A stretch of 33,163 nt of DNA from an uncultured Croceitalea sp. (GTDB taxonomy: Bacteria > Bacteroidota > Bacteroidia > Flavobacteriales > Flavobacteriaceae), in contig CALEYA010000141.1 of the NCBI GenBank assembly GCA_937926215.1, positions 1-33,163 on the forward strand. The letters are read 5' to 3'. Numbering within the stretch: position 1 is the stretch's first letter; every line of letters begins with the position of its first letter. Under the pieces are notes generated by a model that was not told the DNA's origin, did no database searches, and worked only from the letters and a program-made list of their open reading frames with translations. The position numbers were made by a program, and so were the translations under genes. Below are positions 6,472-16,652 of this stretch, in pieces.

Positions 6472-9400
6472 TATAAGGTCTCTTCTAATTCCATTCCCTT
6501 TTGGGAATCCTGATTTTCTATAGTGCCTACTCCATTATTTGAAAAACGTTGCTCCCCTTCCATATGTGCTTCCCCGATCTGCTCCTTAATGGCCCGCTCT
6601 ACTTCTTCCTTGCTCACCTTATTACCCGTTGCCAACCACTTGGCCCCTACTTTTATGCTATTGCTAAAAGACAGAAAAAGGGGCAACATCAACAAAGTCA
6701 ACACGGTAGCAAACCCAATACCGTATGCTATGGAAATGGCCATGGGTTTCAAAAATTGGGCTTGGCGACTTTTTTCCAATAATAAGGGTGCCAAACCGGC
6801 TATGGTGGTGATGGAGGTTAGAAATATGGCCCTAAAACGGGAGCGGCCCGCTTCGTACAAGGCAGTATCAAAAGGCATGCCTTCCCTTAGGTTTCCGTTA
6901 AACTTTCCAATGAGGACAAGGCCATCATTGACCATAATCCCAATTAAGGCAATAATTCCCAACAGCGATAATATATTCAAAGGAAAACCGTGTATCCAAT
7001 GGCCCCAAGAAACGGCGGTCAAACTAAAGGGAATCAACAGTAACAGCAATAAAGGCTGACTGAAACTCCGAAAGGTAAACGCAATGGTAATATAGATCAA
7101 AAGTAATACCATAAGTCCCACAAAATTAAGGGAATCCACTAGTTTTAGGCGTTCCCTGTTCTGCCCTTCGTAAGACGCGGTTACCGTGGGGTACTTGGAC
7201 CGGATTTCCGGCATTATCTCTTCCTTTACCCAAGTCAATACGTCCGGCGCACTGGTATTCTTTGGGTCCTTTAAATCGGCACTAACCTGTATTTCCCGTT
7301 GGCTGTCCAAATGGTTGATGGCTACTTCCCCACGGGAAATGGTATAAGATGCAATCTCGTTCAAGGGAACCCTGGAACCTGTTGGGGTTTGGATTCGCAT
7401 TTCGTCCAAATCCGTAATGGAGGAGCGATTCTTCCGATCATAGCGCACCCATACCCGTATCTCATCTTGCCCACGTTGGAAGCGCTGGGCTTGGGCACCA
7501 AAAAAGCCCGCCCGTACCTGGCTCATGACCGCACGAAGGTCCAACCCCAACAAATAGGCATTTTCCTTAAGTTCCAACTGTATTTCCTTGATGCCGGCCG
7601 GGTCGTTGTCCGAAATGTCCTTTAATAGAGAGTTGTTTACGAAAGCCGACCTCAACTCGGCCTTTGCTGCCTTAAGTTCTCCGATATTATTGCCTAACAG
7701 CGATACCGAAACCGGACTCCCACCAAAATTACCCCCGGATCCATAAATCAGGCTTTCCACGCCAATAATAGGTCCTACCAATTCTTCTAATCTGGTGGTG
7801 ATGATATCCGCAACAATTTCATCGGGTCGTTCCTCCCCCGGCAAAAGATTGATGACCAAGGTTGCCGATGACGAGCCCGGACCCAGATTCTTGATCATAT
7901 TTTCAAACAGCATTTTATCCGTGCCCTTTAAATACTGTTCCGTGAGCTCTTTATTGACGGTTTCCGCTTTTTCTTCGATAAGGCTGATGATGGAATCCGT
8001 AACCCGTTCATTGGTGCCGTTGGGCATTAAAAGCTCTACGGCAATACGGTCACTGGCAATCCTAGGAAAAAAAGCCGTTCTGATAATCCCACCACCAATG
8101 GAACCAAATGTGAGCACCAAGGCCATTACAAAAATGGCGAAGGTGAGCAGTTTGTAACGCAATGCAAAGTTAAGGGCGGGACTATACAGTTTATCGCGCA
8201 TCCAAGCCATAAAAGTATCCCCTGCCTTGTTGATGACCCTCAGCTTGGCAAAAAGCTCGCCCATACGGGTCTTGGGTTTATCATCCTGTTTGGCCAAGGC
8301 TTTGGAATGCGCCAAATGCGCAGGTAGTATAATCAATGCCTCTACCAAAGAAACCACCAACGTCAAGATGACGATTACCGAAACCTCACCAAAGAAATCC
8401 CCGATACGGCCATCCAAAAACAGGAAAATGGAAAATGCAAGAATCGTCGTGATGATGGCGGAAACAATAGGTGGAATCACCTCCATAGTGCCGTCTATAG
8501 CGGCCTGTATGGGGGTTTTCCCTTTTTCGTAATGTTGATAGATGTTTTCCGCAATGACAATACCATCGTCCACCAGAATACCGATAACGATAATCATCCC
8601 AAATAAGGAAAGTACATTAATGGTCACATTGAGCATGGGCGCAAAAACGAACATCCCTAAAAATGCTACCGGAAGCCCCAGGGCCACCCAAAAGGCCAAC
8701 CTGGTGTTTAGGAACAAGGACAGGAAGATAAGCACCAGGATCATCCCCACAATGGCATTCTCCGTTAGCAACTCCGTACGTTGGTTCAAAGTGGTCGAAA
8801 AATCACTGACCACATTGATCTCTACGTTATTGTATTTTTGATTGAACTCTTCTATATACGCCTTTACCTTATCCGCGGAACTGACCAGATCCTCGGTATT
8901 GGTGCTCGTAATCGTTATGTTGACCGCCAAGTTCCCATCATAATAACTGGCATTGGGAGTTTCTGAAAATCGGTCCCTAATCTCCGCAACATGCTTTAAA
9001 CGGACCGTCCTCCCCGATGGGTCACTACGTACGATGACATTGGAAAGCTCATCAGCATAATAGGAACGGTTATTGGCCCGTATCAAATATTCTTCCGCAT
9101 TGGTCTTGATGTTCCCTCCTGTTACCAAAATATTGGCATTGGCTACCGCTTGGGATACTTCATTGAACGAAATATTAAAGGCCAACAAACTATTTTCATC
9201 TACGGCAATCTCTATTTCTTCCTCCGGATAGCCCGTGGGTTCTATTTGCGAAATGCCATCTATGGCCCGAAGGTCGTTTTCTATCTGGCGCCCGATCTGT
9301 TTTAAGGTGGCCAAGGAAATGTTCTCCCCGCTGACCGCAAAGCTTATGGTCTGTCTAATGGCCTCTAATTTGGACACCACCAAAGGTTCCATACCGGAAG

Positions 9401-9758
9401 GAAAAGAAGGCACGCGATCTACCGCATTCTTCACTTCCAACAGCATAAAATCAATATCCCTTCCCTTTTCGATTTCTACGTTGATGGAACCGGAATTCTC
9501 CCTAGAAGTGGACGTAACCCGTTCCACCCCTTGCAGTCCTTTTAGGTTATCCTCAATTTTTAGCACCACGCCTTCTTCTATCTCTTGCGGTGATGCCCCA
9601 GGGTAAGCAATATTGATCAATACGTTCCTGGATTCCGTTAAAGGAAAAAAGGAAGACTTTAAGGCATTGGCCCCCACCAACCCAAATATCAAAAAAGCCA
9701 GTATGATTACATTGACAGCTACATGGTACTTAATGAAATACGCTATGATTTTTTTCAT
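6471..9758 (-). CDS. RND efflux pump permease (AcrB/HAE family)
   Basis: 1095 aa; IAYPGASPQEIEEGVVLKIEDNL, VDDGIVIAENIYQHYEKG, MVNDGLVLIGKFNGNLREG. Confidence 0.93.
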   Translation of the reverse strand: MKKIIAYFIKYHVAVNVIILAFLIFGLVGANALKSSFFPLTESRNVLINIAYPGASPQEIEEGVVLKIEDNLKGLQGVERVTSTSRENSGSINVEIEKGRDIDFMLLEVKNAVDRVPSFPSGMEPLVVSKLEAIRQTISFAVSGENISLATLKQIGRQIENDLRAIDGISQIEPTGYPEEEIEIAVDENSLLAFNISFNEVSQAVANANILVTGGNIKTNAEEYLIRANNRSYYADELSNVIVRSDPSGRTVRLKHVAEIRDRFSETPNASYYDGNLAVNITITSTNTEDLVSSADKVKAYIEEFNQKYNNVEINVVSDFSTTLNQRTELLTENAIVGMILVLIFLSLFLNTRLAFWVALGLPVAFLGMFVFAPMLNVTINVLSLFGMIIVIGILVDDGIVIAENIYQHYEKGKTPIQAAIDGTMEVIPPIVSAIITTILAFSIFLFLDGRIGDFFGEVSVIVILTLVVSLVEALIILPAHLAHSKALAKQDDKPKTRMGELFAKLRVINKAGDTFMAWMRDKLYSPALNFALRYKLLTFAIFVMALVLTFGSIGGGIIRTAFFPRIASDRIAVELLMPNGTNERVTDSIISLIEEKAETVNKELTEQYLKGTDKMLFENMIKNLGPGSSSATLVINLLPGEERPDEIVADIITTRLEELVGPIIGVESLIYGSGGNFGGSPVSVSLLGNNIGELKAAKAELRSAFVNNSLLKDISDNDPAGIKEIQLELKENAYLLGLDLRAVMSQVRAGFFGAQAQRFQRGQDEIRVWVRYDRKNRSSITDLDEMRIQTPTGSRVPLNEIASYTISRGEVAINHLDSQREIQVSADLKDPKNTSAPDVLTWVKEEIMPEIRSKYPTVTASYEGQNRERLKLVDSLNFVGLMVLLLIYITIAFTFRSFSQPLLLLLLIPFSLTAVSWGHWIHGFPLNILSLLGIIALIGIMVNDGLVLIGKFNGNLREGMPFDTALYEAGRSRFRAIFLTSITTIAGLAPLLLEKSRQAQFLKPMAISIAYGIGFATVLTLLMLPLFLSFSNSIKVGAKWLATGNKVSKEEVERAIKEQIGEAHMEGEQRFSNNGVGTIENQDSQKGMELEETL

Positions 9759-10891
9759 TCGGCTTGTGTTTCAGGAGTCTCCGTACCGTACACCTTGACC
9801 AACATCCCGGCATATGCCCCAACTACAGGTTTGGAAATTATGGTCTCCCCATTGGGAACATTTTTAAGTACCACACTTTTATCCGTAAAATGAACAGGGG
9901 ATACGTCAATAATATCCAGAATAGTATCCCGTACCACGTAAATCTGGTTGTTTTCGGTCAGTAGGGTGCGGTCAATTTCTATGGCATCAGGTTCGTTTCT
10001 TGCGTTCAAGTTTGCCTCCAAATACTGCCCTTCCTTAAGCCCCTTGTCCCGTACCTCAACAAATGCGGTTACGGTTTGGGAAGCTTGATCAACGCTGCCG
10101 TTTATACGTACTACTTTTCCCGTGTAGGTTTTGGTTCCTTCCAAACTACTAAGGGAAACACTTTCGCCCACCTTAAGGAAATCGGCAAAGGTCTTACCAA
10201 TGGCTACTTGCAGCTCGTAAATACCCGGTCGTATATACTCCCCTAATTTTTGGCCTGCCCGTACCAGCGTCCCTTCCGTGACCAAGGCTTGGGTAAGAAT
10301 ACCAGGGTAGGGTGCGGTTATGGTATACTTTGCCAACCGTTGTTCCAAGTTCTTAACGTTGTAATAATTGGTATAAATACCACGGCCCGTAATAAAGAAT
10401 TTCTCCTTTTCCGATGTAATTTCAGGTAGCTTTGGTGTCGTTTTTTCCAAATCAAAATTGGAGAGATAGGTCTGCCATTTTGTAAAATGCTCTGGATAAT
10501 CCAATTGCATATCCGGCATTATGGACGTGATCAAATTATACAGATTGCTTTTGGCAGATTGCACGCTGGCATAGTACTCCGCAGCATCTATGCGAATAAG
10601 GGTTTGGCCTGCGCCAAATTCCTGGCCGGGTTTAAACAGCCTGCTCCCTTTTCTAAAGACACCCTGAACCTCTGCATAGAGTTCCACCCTGTCCTTGGCG
10701 ATCAGATTACCGTTTGCAGGAATTTTAATGGCCACCGTTCCATTTTGTACGGTATCTACAAAAACAGTTTTTACTACCTTTTGAATTTTAGGCTTCCTAT
10801 CTTTTTTACTATTGATGATGCGTTTTGCCACAAAAATGGAACCACCTATCAATAGAATACCTATAAGGATGGAAAGTGTAATTTTTCTCAT
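9755..10891 (-). CDS. RND efflux periplasmic adaptor (membrane fusion protein)
   Basis: N-terminal TM; VELYAEVQGVFRKGSRLFKPGQEFGAGQTLIRID; KYTITAPYPGILTQALVTEGTLVRAGQKLGEY; ATGA overlap with the permease. Confidence 0.9.
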   Translation of the reverse strand: MRKITLSILIGILLIGGSIFVAKRIINSKKDRKPKIQKVVKTVFVDTVQNGTVAIKIPANGNLIAKDRVELYAEVQGVFRKGSRLFKPGQEFGAGQTLIRIDAAEYYASVQSAKSNLYNLITSIMPDMQLDYPEHFTKWQTYLSNFDLEKTTPKLPEITSEKEKFFITGRGIYTNYYNVKNLEQRLAKYTITAPYPGILTQALVTEGTLVRAGQKLGEYIRPGIYELQVAIGKTFADFLKVGESVSLSSLEGTKTYTGKVVRINGSVDQASQTVTAFVEVRDKGLKEGQYLEANLNARNEPDAIEIDRTLLTENNQIYVVRDTILDIIDVSPVHFTDKSVVLKNVPNGETIISKPVVGAYAGMLVKVYGTETPETQAE

Positions 10892-10992
10892 GGACGGAAG
10901 GGTCGATTAGTTTTTGCAAAACTATTGCCCTAACACAGGGTTTTGGGTTAAAGATTTCATAAATGTTGAGGGGGAAGTACAAAAACATGAAA

Positions 10993-11022
10993 CAAAAAAA
11001 GGGGACGTACCTCTACGCCCCC
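10993..11022 (-). terminator. Rho-independent-like terminator downstream of the LRR gene
   Basis: GGGGACGTA (11001-11009) / TACGCCCCC (11014-11022), 8 of 9 paired, with a T-tract on the minus strand. Confidence 0.65.
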
Positions 11023-11049
11023 GAACCAAACAAACTAAAGTATAACTAA

Positions 11050-11937
11050 CTACTCATTGTCGTCAATGTCTTCAAACTTTGTATCAGCCATCCGAGTTGG
11101 GACTGCCAATGTTTTAAAGTCCATATTATATTTTTCCGAATCGGTATCAAAGACCAATAAGGATTTTGTATTCATTTTTTTAAGGCCATCAAAAGACCTG
11201 AACCTATTGTGTTGTAATTGAAGTATTCGCAGGCTGGCCATTTGGTTGACCTCCTCTGGGATATCACCGTTCAATTGATTGTTGCTTAGCACCAACTCTT
11301 CCAATTTGGTCAGGTTGCCCATTTCTTTTGGAATTTCGCCCTCTAGGGAGTTTTCAAAAAGTCCAAGGCTTTTTAAATCCTTTAATTTTCCCAGACTATT
11401 GGGGATGATCCCCTTAAAATTATTGCTGGAAAGATTCAATATTCGAAGCTTCTGGATATCTCCTATACTTTCTGGTATTGGACCGCTTAAAAAATTATTG
11501 AACAGGGATAACTCCTCCAGTTCCGTCAATTGCCCAATGGCAAGGGGCAAATTGCCCTTAATACGGTTCATCTCCAGCTTAAGTACCTTGAGCCGCTTGA
11601 GGTTAACTAAATCCTTGGGCAGCACACCCGTAAGGTTGTTGAAAGCCAGATTGAGCTTCTTTAAATATTTTAATTGGCCTATACTTTCCGGCAATTGTCC
11701 TTGTAAATTGTTGTTGAACAGGTTAATTTCAACTACATGGCCGTTCAAAACGCTAATTCCGTTCCATGTAGTAATGGGTTCTTCCAAATTCCAAGGAGTA
11801 TTCCAAGCAGCTCCGTTGGTACTCTGGAACAAATCTACCAACGCATCTTTCTCTGATGGGGAAACCGTTTCCGCACGGACTATCGTCAGGCAAAAAAGGC
11901 AAATCAGAAAGGTAATATGTTGGTACTTGTTTTTCAT
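11050..11937 (-). CDS. Secreted leucine-rich repeat protein
   Basis: Signal peptide followed by about 8 plant-type LRRs (LxxLxxLxLxxNxLxGxIPxxxGxLxxL). Confidence 0.9.
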   Translation of the reverse strand: MKNKYQHITFLICLFCLTIVRAETVSPSEKDALVDLFQSTNGAAWNTPWNLEEPITTWNGISVLNGHVVEINLFNNNLQGQLPESIGQLKYLKKLNLAFNNLTGVLPKDLVNLKRLKVLKLEMNRIKGNLPLAIGQLTELEELSLFNNFLSGPIPESIGDIQKLRILNLSSNNFKGIIPNSLGKLKDLKSLGLFENSLEGEIPKEMGNLTKLEELVLSNNQLNGDIPEEVNQMASLRILQLQHNRFRSFDGLKKMNTKSLLVFDTDSEKYNMDFKTLAVPTRMADTKFEDIDDNE

Positions 11938-12071
11938 TCTTCTTAATTATTTAGTAAGAATACACTTACAAATTAAGAGCAAGAAAATGAACTGACCAAC
12001 TTAATTGCGTAAAAATTTAGAAAACTGTTGTGAAAGTGCTAAAATTTGTTGTGTAAGAAACATCTTACTTA

Positions 12072-13985
12072 TTAAACTGAATATTCTTCTATGCTAGAAG
12101 AGACCTCTTCCCACTCTTCCATAAGTTTTTCCAGTTGTTTTTTAGCACCGTGATAGGTATCAAAAAAGGAAGAATCCGCCACGGTTTTATCATAATCCAT
12201 TAGTAATTGATGGTCAAACTCCCGTACTTCCTTCTCCAAAGCGGTTATTTTCTTTTCAATACTGCCCAATTTATTGTTCAGGGATTTTAATTTCTTCTGT
12301 TTTTCGTAATCATTCCCGCCTTTCTGGATTTTCTTGGCGGCAGTTGCCTTTTCCTTACGCTCAATCTTTCTAAAATTCTCCGCATTGCGCTGTTCCAGGT
12401 AAAAATCGATATCCCCCAAGTATTCTTTTATTCCACCATCCTTAAACTCATAGACCTTATCCGTGAGGCCTTGTAGAAAATCACGATCATGGGACACCAA
12501 TATTAAGGTACCCTCAAAGCTTTTTAGCGCTTGCTTCAATACATTCTTGGATTTAATGTCCAAATGGTTAGTGGGTTCATCCATCACCAGCACATTAAAA
12601 GGCTGCAATAACATCTTGGCAAGGGCCAACCTGTTGCGCTCCCCACCGGAAAGGACCTTTACATACTTGTCCACTTCCTCCCCACGAAACAAAAAGGAAC
12701 CCAAAATGTCACGCACTTTGCTCCTATTCTTCTCGTTGGCGGCATCTATCATGGTGTCATGTATGGTCTTTTCGCCATCCAAATAGTCCGCTTGGTTTTG
12801 GGCAAAGTAACCCAGCTGCACGTTATGCCCTAGTTTTAAGGTGCCACCATGTTCCAATTCTCCCACTACGATCTTGGCCAAGGTGGTCTTTCCTTGTCCG
12901 TTCTGGCCCACAAAAGCAATCTTACTTTCGCGTTCCACCAAAAGGTCGATGCCTTTTAAAACCTCTTTGGCACCGTAACTTTTTTCTAGGCCTTCCATTT
13001 CTGCCACCACCTTGCCCGGGGTTACGGAAATGGGGAACCTTAAGTTCATGACGCTGTTGTCATCCTCATCTACTGCTATACGGTCCATACGGTCCAGCTT
13101 TTTGATGAGGGATTGCGCCATGGACGCTTTTGAAGCTTTGGCCCTAAACTTCTCTATCAGCTTTTCCGTCTGCTGTATTTGCTTTTCTTGGTTTTTTTGG
13201 GCGTTAAGTTGCTGTTCCTTCATCTCTGCCCGTAACACCAAATACTTGGAATACGGTTTGTTGTAGTCGTAGATCCTACCCAAGGATATTTCAATGGTCC
13301 TATTGGTTACGTTGTCCAAGAACATCTTATCGTGCGATACGATGACCACAGCTCCCGGATAATTCCTTAAAAACTGTTCCAACCAAATGATGGACTCGAT
13401 ATCCAAATGGTTGGTTGGCTCATCCAGCAACAATACATCATTGTTCTGTAAGAGCAGCTTGGCCAGTTCTATACGCATACGCCATCCTCCGGAAAAGGTA
13501 TCCGTCAACTTTTCAAAATCTTCCCTTAAAAAGCCCAAGCCCTGCAATACTTTTTCCGTATCGCCTTGGTAATTGTATCCGCCAAGGATCTCGTAGCGTT
13601 CCGTAAGGTCGTTCAAGTCTATCATCAATTGCTGGTAGCCATCACTTTCATAATCCGTGCGTTCCGCCAGCTGTGTGTTGATATGTGCTAGATCGGACTC
13701 CAATTTTTTGATTTCTTCAAATGCCTGATAGGACTCTTCCAATACCGTTCTCCCTTGATGAAAATCAATATCCTGTTTAAGGAACCCTATTTTTACCTCT
13801 TTGTCCGATGCAATGGTTCCGGTATCCGGACTCATATCCCCATTCAAAATTTTAAGCAAGGTTGACTTTCCAGCACCGTTTTTTCCGATAAGTCCGGTAC
13901 GGTCACCCGCATTTAAACGAAAGGCGATTTCCTCAAAAAGGTATTCGCCACCAAAAGCGACCGAAATATTATGGATATTCAACAT
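12072..13985 (-). CDS. ABC-F family ATP-binding protein
   Basis: Two Walker A (GKNGAGKST, GQNGQGKTT), two signature motifs (FSGGWRMR, LSGGERNR), LLDEPTNHLD/VMDEPTNHLD, no TM segments. Confidence 0.93.
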   Translation of the reverse strand: MLNIHNISVAFGGEYLFEEIAFRLNAGDRTGLIGKNGAGKSTLLKILNGDMSPDTGTIASDKEVKIGFLKQDIDFHQGRTVLEESYQAFEEIKKLESDLAHINTQLAERTDYESDGYQQLMIDLNDLTERYEILGGYNYQGDTEKVLQGLGFLREDFEKLTDTFSGGWRMRIELAKLLLQNNDVLLLDEPTNHLDIESIIWLEQFLRNYPGAVVIVSHDKMFLDNVTNRTIEISLGRIYDYNKPYSKYLVLRAEMKEQQLNAQKNQEKQIQQTEKLIEKFRAKASKASMAQSLIKKLDRMDRIAVDEDDNSVMNLRFPISVTPGKVVAEMEGLEKSYGAKEVLKGIDLLVERESKIAFVGQNGQGKTTLAKIVVGELEHGGTLKLGHNVQLGYFAQNQADYLDGEKTIHDTMIDAANEKNRSKVRDILGSFLFRGEEVDKYVKVLSGGERNRLALAKMLLQPFNVLVMDEPTNHLDIKSKNVLKQALKSFEGTLILVSHDRDFLQGLTDKVYEFKDGGIKEYLGDIDFYLEQRNAENFRKIERKEKATAAKKIQKGGNDYEKQKKLKSLNNKLGSIEKKITALEKEVREFDHQLLMDYDKTVADSSFFDTYHGAKKQLEKLMEEWEEVSSSIEEYSV

Positions 13986-14050
13986 GATTTGTGATTGGAG
14001 TTACATAGAAGGCAATGCATTCTTTGTAATTTTGTTGCAAAACGCTGCAA

Positions 14051-14431
14051 ATGTTAAAAAAAGGAAGCAAACTCTACAGTATTTTAACAGGAACTTGTCC
14101 CAAATGCCATAATGAAAGCATGTACGTTACCAAAAACCCGTACGCACTAGGGCAACTTTTTAAAATGCACGAACGTTGTTCCCATTGTGGCACCAAGTAC
14201 AAAATTGAACCTTCCTTCTTTTACGGCGCCATGTACGTAAGCTATGGCGTGGGCATTGCCTTTGCCGTGGCCGCTTTTGTTATTGCCTTTTTACTATTGG
14301 AATCCTCCTTAAAAACAACCTTTATTGCCATTGTTGCTACACTTGTTGTTTTTATGCCCGTAATCATACGGTTAAGCAGAAATATCTGGATCAATCTGTT
14401 TATGAAGTATGATCCCGAGTGGAAGGTTTAG
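14051..14431 (+). CDS. DUF983-family membrane protein
   Basis: TGTCPKCHNESMY and CSHCGTKYKIEPSFFYGAMYVSYGVGIAF, with TM helices. Confidence 0.85.
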   Translation: MLKKGSKLYSILTGTCPKCHNESMYVTKNPYALGQLFKMHERCSHCGTKYKIEPSFFYGAMYVSYGVGIAFAVAAFVIAFLLLESSLKTTFIAIVATLVVFMPVIIRLSRNIWINLFMKYDPEWKV

Positions 14432-15483
14432 CCTTTAAAATATTTTTTGGTAAACCGATGGATATCCATGTCCCCATCTAGTGCAGCTCCATGCTCCATA
14501 GTTTTAAGCAATGCTTCCGATGCGTAAGGCGCTATCAATACTCCCCTAGAGCCAAATCCATTAAGCACGAACATTGATGTATACTTTGGATGTTGCCCAA
14601 CCAGCGGCCTTCTATCCACAACCGTAGGTCGGATGCCTGCCACATGATCCACAACCTTATAATCGCTTTTAACAAAAGTATCCAGTTTGCTAAGCAGCTC
14701 TTCTTTGGATTCTTCGGTTGGCATATTGGTCTTGTCCTTCCATTTATAGGTAGCACCTACCCTATATAAATCTTCCCCAAGGGGAATGATAAAAACCGAA
14801 GATTTAATAACGCTATCCTCTTTTAGGTCAGGCGCATGTATGGTTAAAAGTTCCCCCTTTGTGCCATTTAAAGGCAGGTAGTTAAAATAGGGGTTTGCTT
14901 TTAGGCCATAGCCTTCAGCAAAAACAATGCGCTTTGCCTTTAGGGTCTTATAAACTACTTCGGTATCCTTAAACTCCAGATCCTCAAAAACAAACTCTTG
15001 CTGTAGTAGCAGCCCTTTTTGGTCCAGGTATTGTTTATACGCTTCGATCAATTGTTTGGTCGCTATCCTTCCCGTGTATTTTACCAGACCCATCCCAAAA
15101 GGTGCAGCGATCCCTTTGTTGGCATTGGTAACAATTCCTGAAGCTAGAAAATAGTCCAAATCTTGTTTGTCCGTGGCGGCAAACCAGTTGTTCTGCTCTT
15201 CCAAGGAAGCGAACCGGCGGAGTACGGGAACCTTGATGTCGATTTGAACACCCAGTTTTTCCTCTAGGGCTTCGTAAAACGGCATGGCCAATTGCATTTG
15301 CCGTCTTGCCTCCCATGCCATGGTAAACCGTTTAAGGATAACGGGGTTGTACAACCCTCCCGCAACTAGGGATGCCTGCTGGGAGTTGTTGGAAATTACT
15401 TGAAATGATTTTCCATGTTTTTCCAACTGCTCACAAAAAGAAAGGCCGGCAAGACCCAAGCCTACAACAATATAATCCAGCAT
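14428..15483 (-). CDS. FAD-dependent oxidoreductase (DAO family)
   Basis: DYIVVGLGLAGLSFCEQL Rossmann motif; C-terminal HVAGIRPTVVDRRPLVGQHP...LNGFGSRGVLIAP. Confidence 0.87.
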   Translation of the reverse strand: MLDYIVVGLGLAGLSFCEQLEKHGKSFQVISNNSQQASLVAGGLYNPVILKRFTMAWEARRQMQLAMPFYEALEEKLGVQIDIKVPVLRRFASLEEQNNWFAATDKQDLDYFLASGIVTNANKGIAAPFGMGLVKYTGRIATKQLIEAYKQYLDQKGLLLQQEFVFEDLEFKDTEVVYKTLKAKRIVFAEGYGLKANPYFNYLPLNGTKGELLTIHAPDLKEDSVIKSSVFIIPLGEDLYRVGATYKWKDKTNMPTEESKEELLSKLDTFVKSDYKVVDHVAGIRPTVVDRRPLVGQHPKYTSMFVLNGFGSRGVLIAPYASEALLKTMEHGAALDGDMDIHRFTKKYFKG

Positions 15484-15579
15484 AGTGCAAAAATAAGCTT
15501 ATGCCCGCGTCTTTGAAAAAGAGATTCCTACTTAAAGTGGATGTAAACTCCCTATGGCTATTATACCCTTTGGCGGTGC

Positions 15580-15616
15580 CAATAAAAAACGCCCCGGCCT
15601 AATTGGCCGGGGCGTT
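15580..15616 (-). terminator. Strong terminator downstream of gldKLMN
   Basis: Perfect 12-bp stem AACGCCCCGGCC-TAATT-GGCCGGGGCGTT followed by TTTTTTATT on the minus strand. Confidence 0.85.
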
Positions 15617-15727
15617 ATATGAATTGAATTGGAAATCAATTGTTTTTCTGGGCTTCCGTCTTTGAACGGGATTAGCCTTGATTACAGGTTCTGGATATTG
15701 CCGAAGAACACCAAAACGAGCTTATCA

Positions 15728-16633
15728 CTAATACGCCCACATATCCTGTTCCCTATCTCTGATGGTCTCTTTAATCCGACCAGCTTCCAATAGTTGGAAC
15801 AGTGCATTATCAAAAATATAGTCGTCGATCTTACGATCGCCATGGACATTGTCCTCTTTATAGATGATACCGTTAAACCTACGTGCATTCAACAACATAT
15901 CAAAAGATATGGGTTGCGCCGAGTTTCGGTTATTGAACACCTTGGCCTCATGCAAAATTTGGCGGGCACTTGGGTACCATACCCAGAACAACTCTACCTT
16001 GTTCGCATTAGGGTCAATGGATTCATCATCAACAAAGTTAACATCCGGGGCTACGGGGGCTATTCCCAAAAGACGGTACTTTAATTCGCCCTGTCTTTTG
16101 TCAAAATACCAGATTCCCTTAACACGGTATTCCTCAATATCCGCGGCATCCAAATTTCTACGGTTAATAAATTCCTCTGAAATTTGTTCACCAGCATTGT
16201 ACTGTTCGTACCCTAGGTCCGTGGTATCCACTTTTTGCAGTGTAGCCTCTAGGTCTTCAAGACCCGCAAGCTTTTCCGTAAAGTAAGAATCCCTATAGAC
16301 ATCCGTCAATTTACCGTTTCTAATGTTTTTCATTAGTACATGGTATAAAGATCTTCTGTCTGCTCCAATGCCAACGGTATCCGTAGGATAGTAGAGCGGG
16401 AAGTTCACACGCTCATCTAAATCTATGGTTTCCCAAATGGTCTTGGACCAAAGGATATCCCTGTCGTCCACATAACCGTAAGCTAATGGGGCATCTGCAT
16501 CGGCCGCTATTTGCTCCTCGGTTTTCTGGCCTACATTTTCAGGTTTCTTGGCATTCAATATGTTTGCCTGAGCTACCATGGATAGGGGTAAAAAACCCAA
16601 AGCCACTACCGTTAAAACATTTTTCCAATTCAT
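15728..16633 (-). CDS. gldN: Gliding motility / T9SS protein GldN
   Basis: Last gene of the GldKLMN order; the signal peptide starts at the internal Met MNWKNVLTVVALGFLPLSMVAQA (16633), not at ORF start 16672. Confidence 0.9.
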   Translation of the reverse strand: MNWKNVLTVVALGFLPLSMVAQANILNAKKPENVGQKTEEQIAADADAPLAYGYVDDRDILWSKTIWETIDLDERVNFPLYYPTDTVGIGADRRSLYHVLMKNIRNGKLTDVYRDSYFTEKLAGLEDLEATLQKVDTTDLGYEQYNAGEQISEEFINRRNLDAADIEEYRVKGIWYFDKRQGELKYRLLGIAPVAPDVNFVDDESIDPNANKVELFWVWYPSARQILHEAKVFNNRNSAQPISFDMLLNARRFNGIIYKEDNVHGDRKIDDYIFDNALFQLLEAGRIKETIRDREQDMWAY

Positions 16634-16652
16634 AATTACTACTCCTTTAATT

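Noticed and set aside
6523-9606. Many plus-strand ORFs opposite the RND permease, and similarly opposite topA, ABC-F, gldK-M and groEL
   Set aside because: They lie wholly antisense to well-supported long genes and look compositionally like reverse-frame artefacts.
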